Assembly: GCA_021828935.1 (NCBI GenBank)
Contig: JAJZCU010000078.1
Location: 2,107-8,134 of the forward strand
DNA length: 6,028 nt
Reading direction: 5' to 3'
Origin: Planctomycetota bacterium
GTDB lineage: Bacteria > Planctomycetota > Phycisphaerae > WQYP01
The notes beneath the pieces were generated by a model. It was not told the DNA's origin and made no database searches. It was given only the letters and a program-made list of their open reading frames with translations. Of the stretch, positions 5,464 through 6,028 are shown one piece after another; the first letter of the stretch is position 1; each line of letters opens with the position of its first letter. The translations under genes and the position numbers were made by a program.

Positions 5464-6028
5464 ATGCCCGAAACCGCCCTGTCGCCTGCCCGCCGCCCGG
5501 CTGCCGATGCGCCCATTACCACCAACGCTGCTGACGCCCCAGCCGGGCCCGGGGCCGTTGAAAGCGCGCGCCACGGAGCCTTTGAGCACCGCCATATCGG
5601 CCCCGACGCTGCTGAAACGGCGGCCATGCTGGCCACGCTGGGCTATGGCACGTTGGAAGAAATGCTCAACGCCGCCGTGCCCGCCGACATTCGCCTGCGC
5701 CGGCCGCTGCATTTGCCCCCCGCCGCCACCGAACACGAAGCTTTGGAACTGCTGCGGACAATTGTCGCCAAAAATCACGTTTCTAGATCATTGATAGGAA
5801 TGGGATATCACGCCTGCATCACCGCGCCGGTGATTCAACGCAATATCCTGGAAAACCCCGGCTGGTATACCCAGTACACCCCCTATCAGGCGGAAATAGC
5901 CCAGGGCCGCCTGGAGGCACTGTTAAATTTTCAGACCATGGTGGCGGATCTAACCGGGCTGCCGCTGGCCACGGCTTCGCTTTTGGATGAAGCCACGGCC
6001 GCCGCGGAGGCCATGGGCGGAGGGTATT
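5464..6028 (+). CDS. gcvP: Glycine dehydrogenase (decarboxylating) P-protein, N-terminal part, cut by the window edge
   Basis: The P-protein is a pyridoxal-phosphate enzyme of the glycine cleavage system. It decarboxylates glycine and passes the aminomethyl group to the lipoyl H-protein. The 188 codons present match the N-terminal part of the family: FEHRHIGP (40-47), SLIGMGYH (109-116), [19 protein letters not shown] (127-145), [11 protein letters not shown] (147-157) and [13 protein letters not shown] (172-184). The catalytic PLP lysine lies far beyond the edge. The FxxRHIGP start resembles the long single-chain P-protein (~950 residues), although subunit 1 of the split form cannot be excluded from this fragment. 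The first ~38 residues are Ala/Pro-rich and longer than the ~13 of E. coli GcvP. The start is supported by AAGGA (5448-5452), 11 bases upstream, and there is no later ATG before the conserved part. gcvT and gcvH are not in the window. Confidence 0.94.
   Translation, partial: MPETALSPARRPAADAPITTNAADAPAGPGAVESARHGAFEHRHIGPDAAETAAMLATLGYGTLEEMLNAAVPADIRLRRPLHLPPAATEHEALELLRTIVAKNHVSRSLIGMGYHACITAPVIQRNILENPGWYTQYTPYQAEIAQGRLEALLNFQTMVADLTGLPLATASLLDEATAAAEAMGGGY

Noticed and set aside
5375..5794. Open frames on both strands across the gcvP start
   Set aside because: Pro/Cys-rich or Gly-rich shadow translations of gcvP, which is unmistakable in its own frame.

Overview
The window is a bacterial chromosomal segment of about 6 kb, GC-rich, with ordinary Shine-Dalgarno starts. 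The aerobic heme A genes (ctaA, ctaB) beside a full-length-type gcvP point to an aerobic, respiring bacterium. The wording of the CtaA core (VPDWPNSF...FPLSHMTGG.FFEHSHR), together with its extra N-terminal membrane domain, reminds me most of Planctomycetota such as Phycisphaerae. That placement is inference from memory of the families, and Verrucomicrobiota or a relative remains possible.

Left part (1-1610): a possible 3' end of a gene enters from the left on the + strand. Facing it is a minus-strand accessory operon read from right to left: a RelE/HigB (Gp49-like) toxin (1549-1118), an XRE-type HTH antitoxin overlapping it by ATGA (1121-618), then a small acidic protein of unknown function (529-278). 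The toxin promoter is unusually legible. A TTGAAA -35 and a TACAAT -10 flank a perfect 7+3+7 palindrome, which is a natural autoregulatory operator. A very short ORF overlaps the end of the third gene by ATGA and may be the remnant of a further toxin gene.

Middle (1787-4249): a + strand inositol-monophosphatase-fold phosphatase and a minus-strand heme A synthase (CtaA/COX15) converge, with only 18 bp between their stop codons and a small hairpin spanning the ctaA stop. CtaA has about 150 extra N-terminal residues that form roughly four additional membrane segments ahead of the usual eight-helix core.

Right part (4250-6028): ctaB/COX10 (heme O synthase) is divergent from ctaA across a 131-bp region containing a nested dyad. 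CtaB makes heme O from protoheme IX and CtaA oxidises heme O to heme A for cytochrome c oxidase, so the divergent pair is one pathway. After ctaB comes a 96-bp gap with four tandem imperfect 12-bp repeats, then the first 188 codons of gcvP (glycine decarboxylase P-protein), which runs off the right edge.

I see no RNA genes, insertion sequences or CRISPR arrays. The heme and glycine genes are housekeeping. The least ordinary material is the toxin-antitoxin operon with its trailing genes, the CtaA fusion and the repeats before gcvP.
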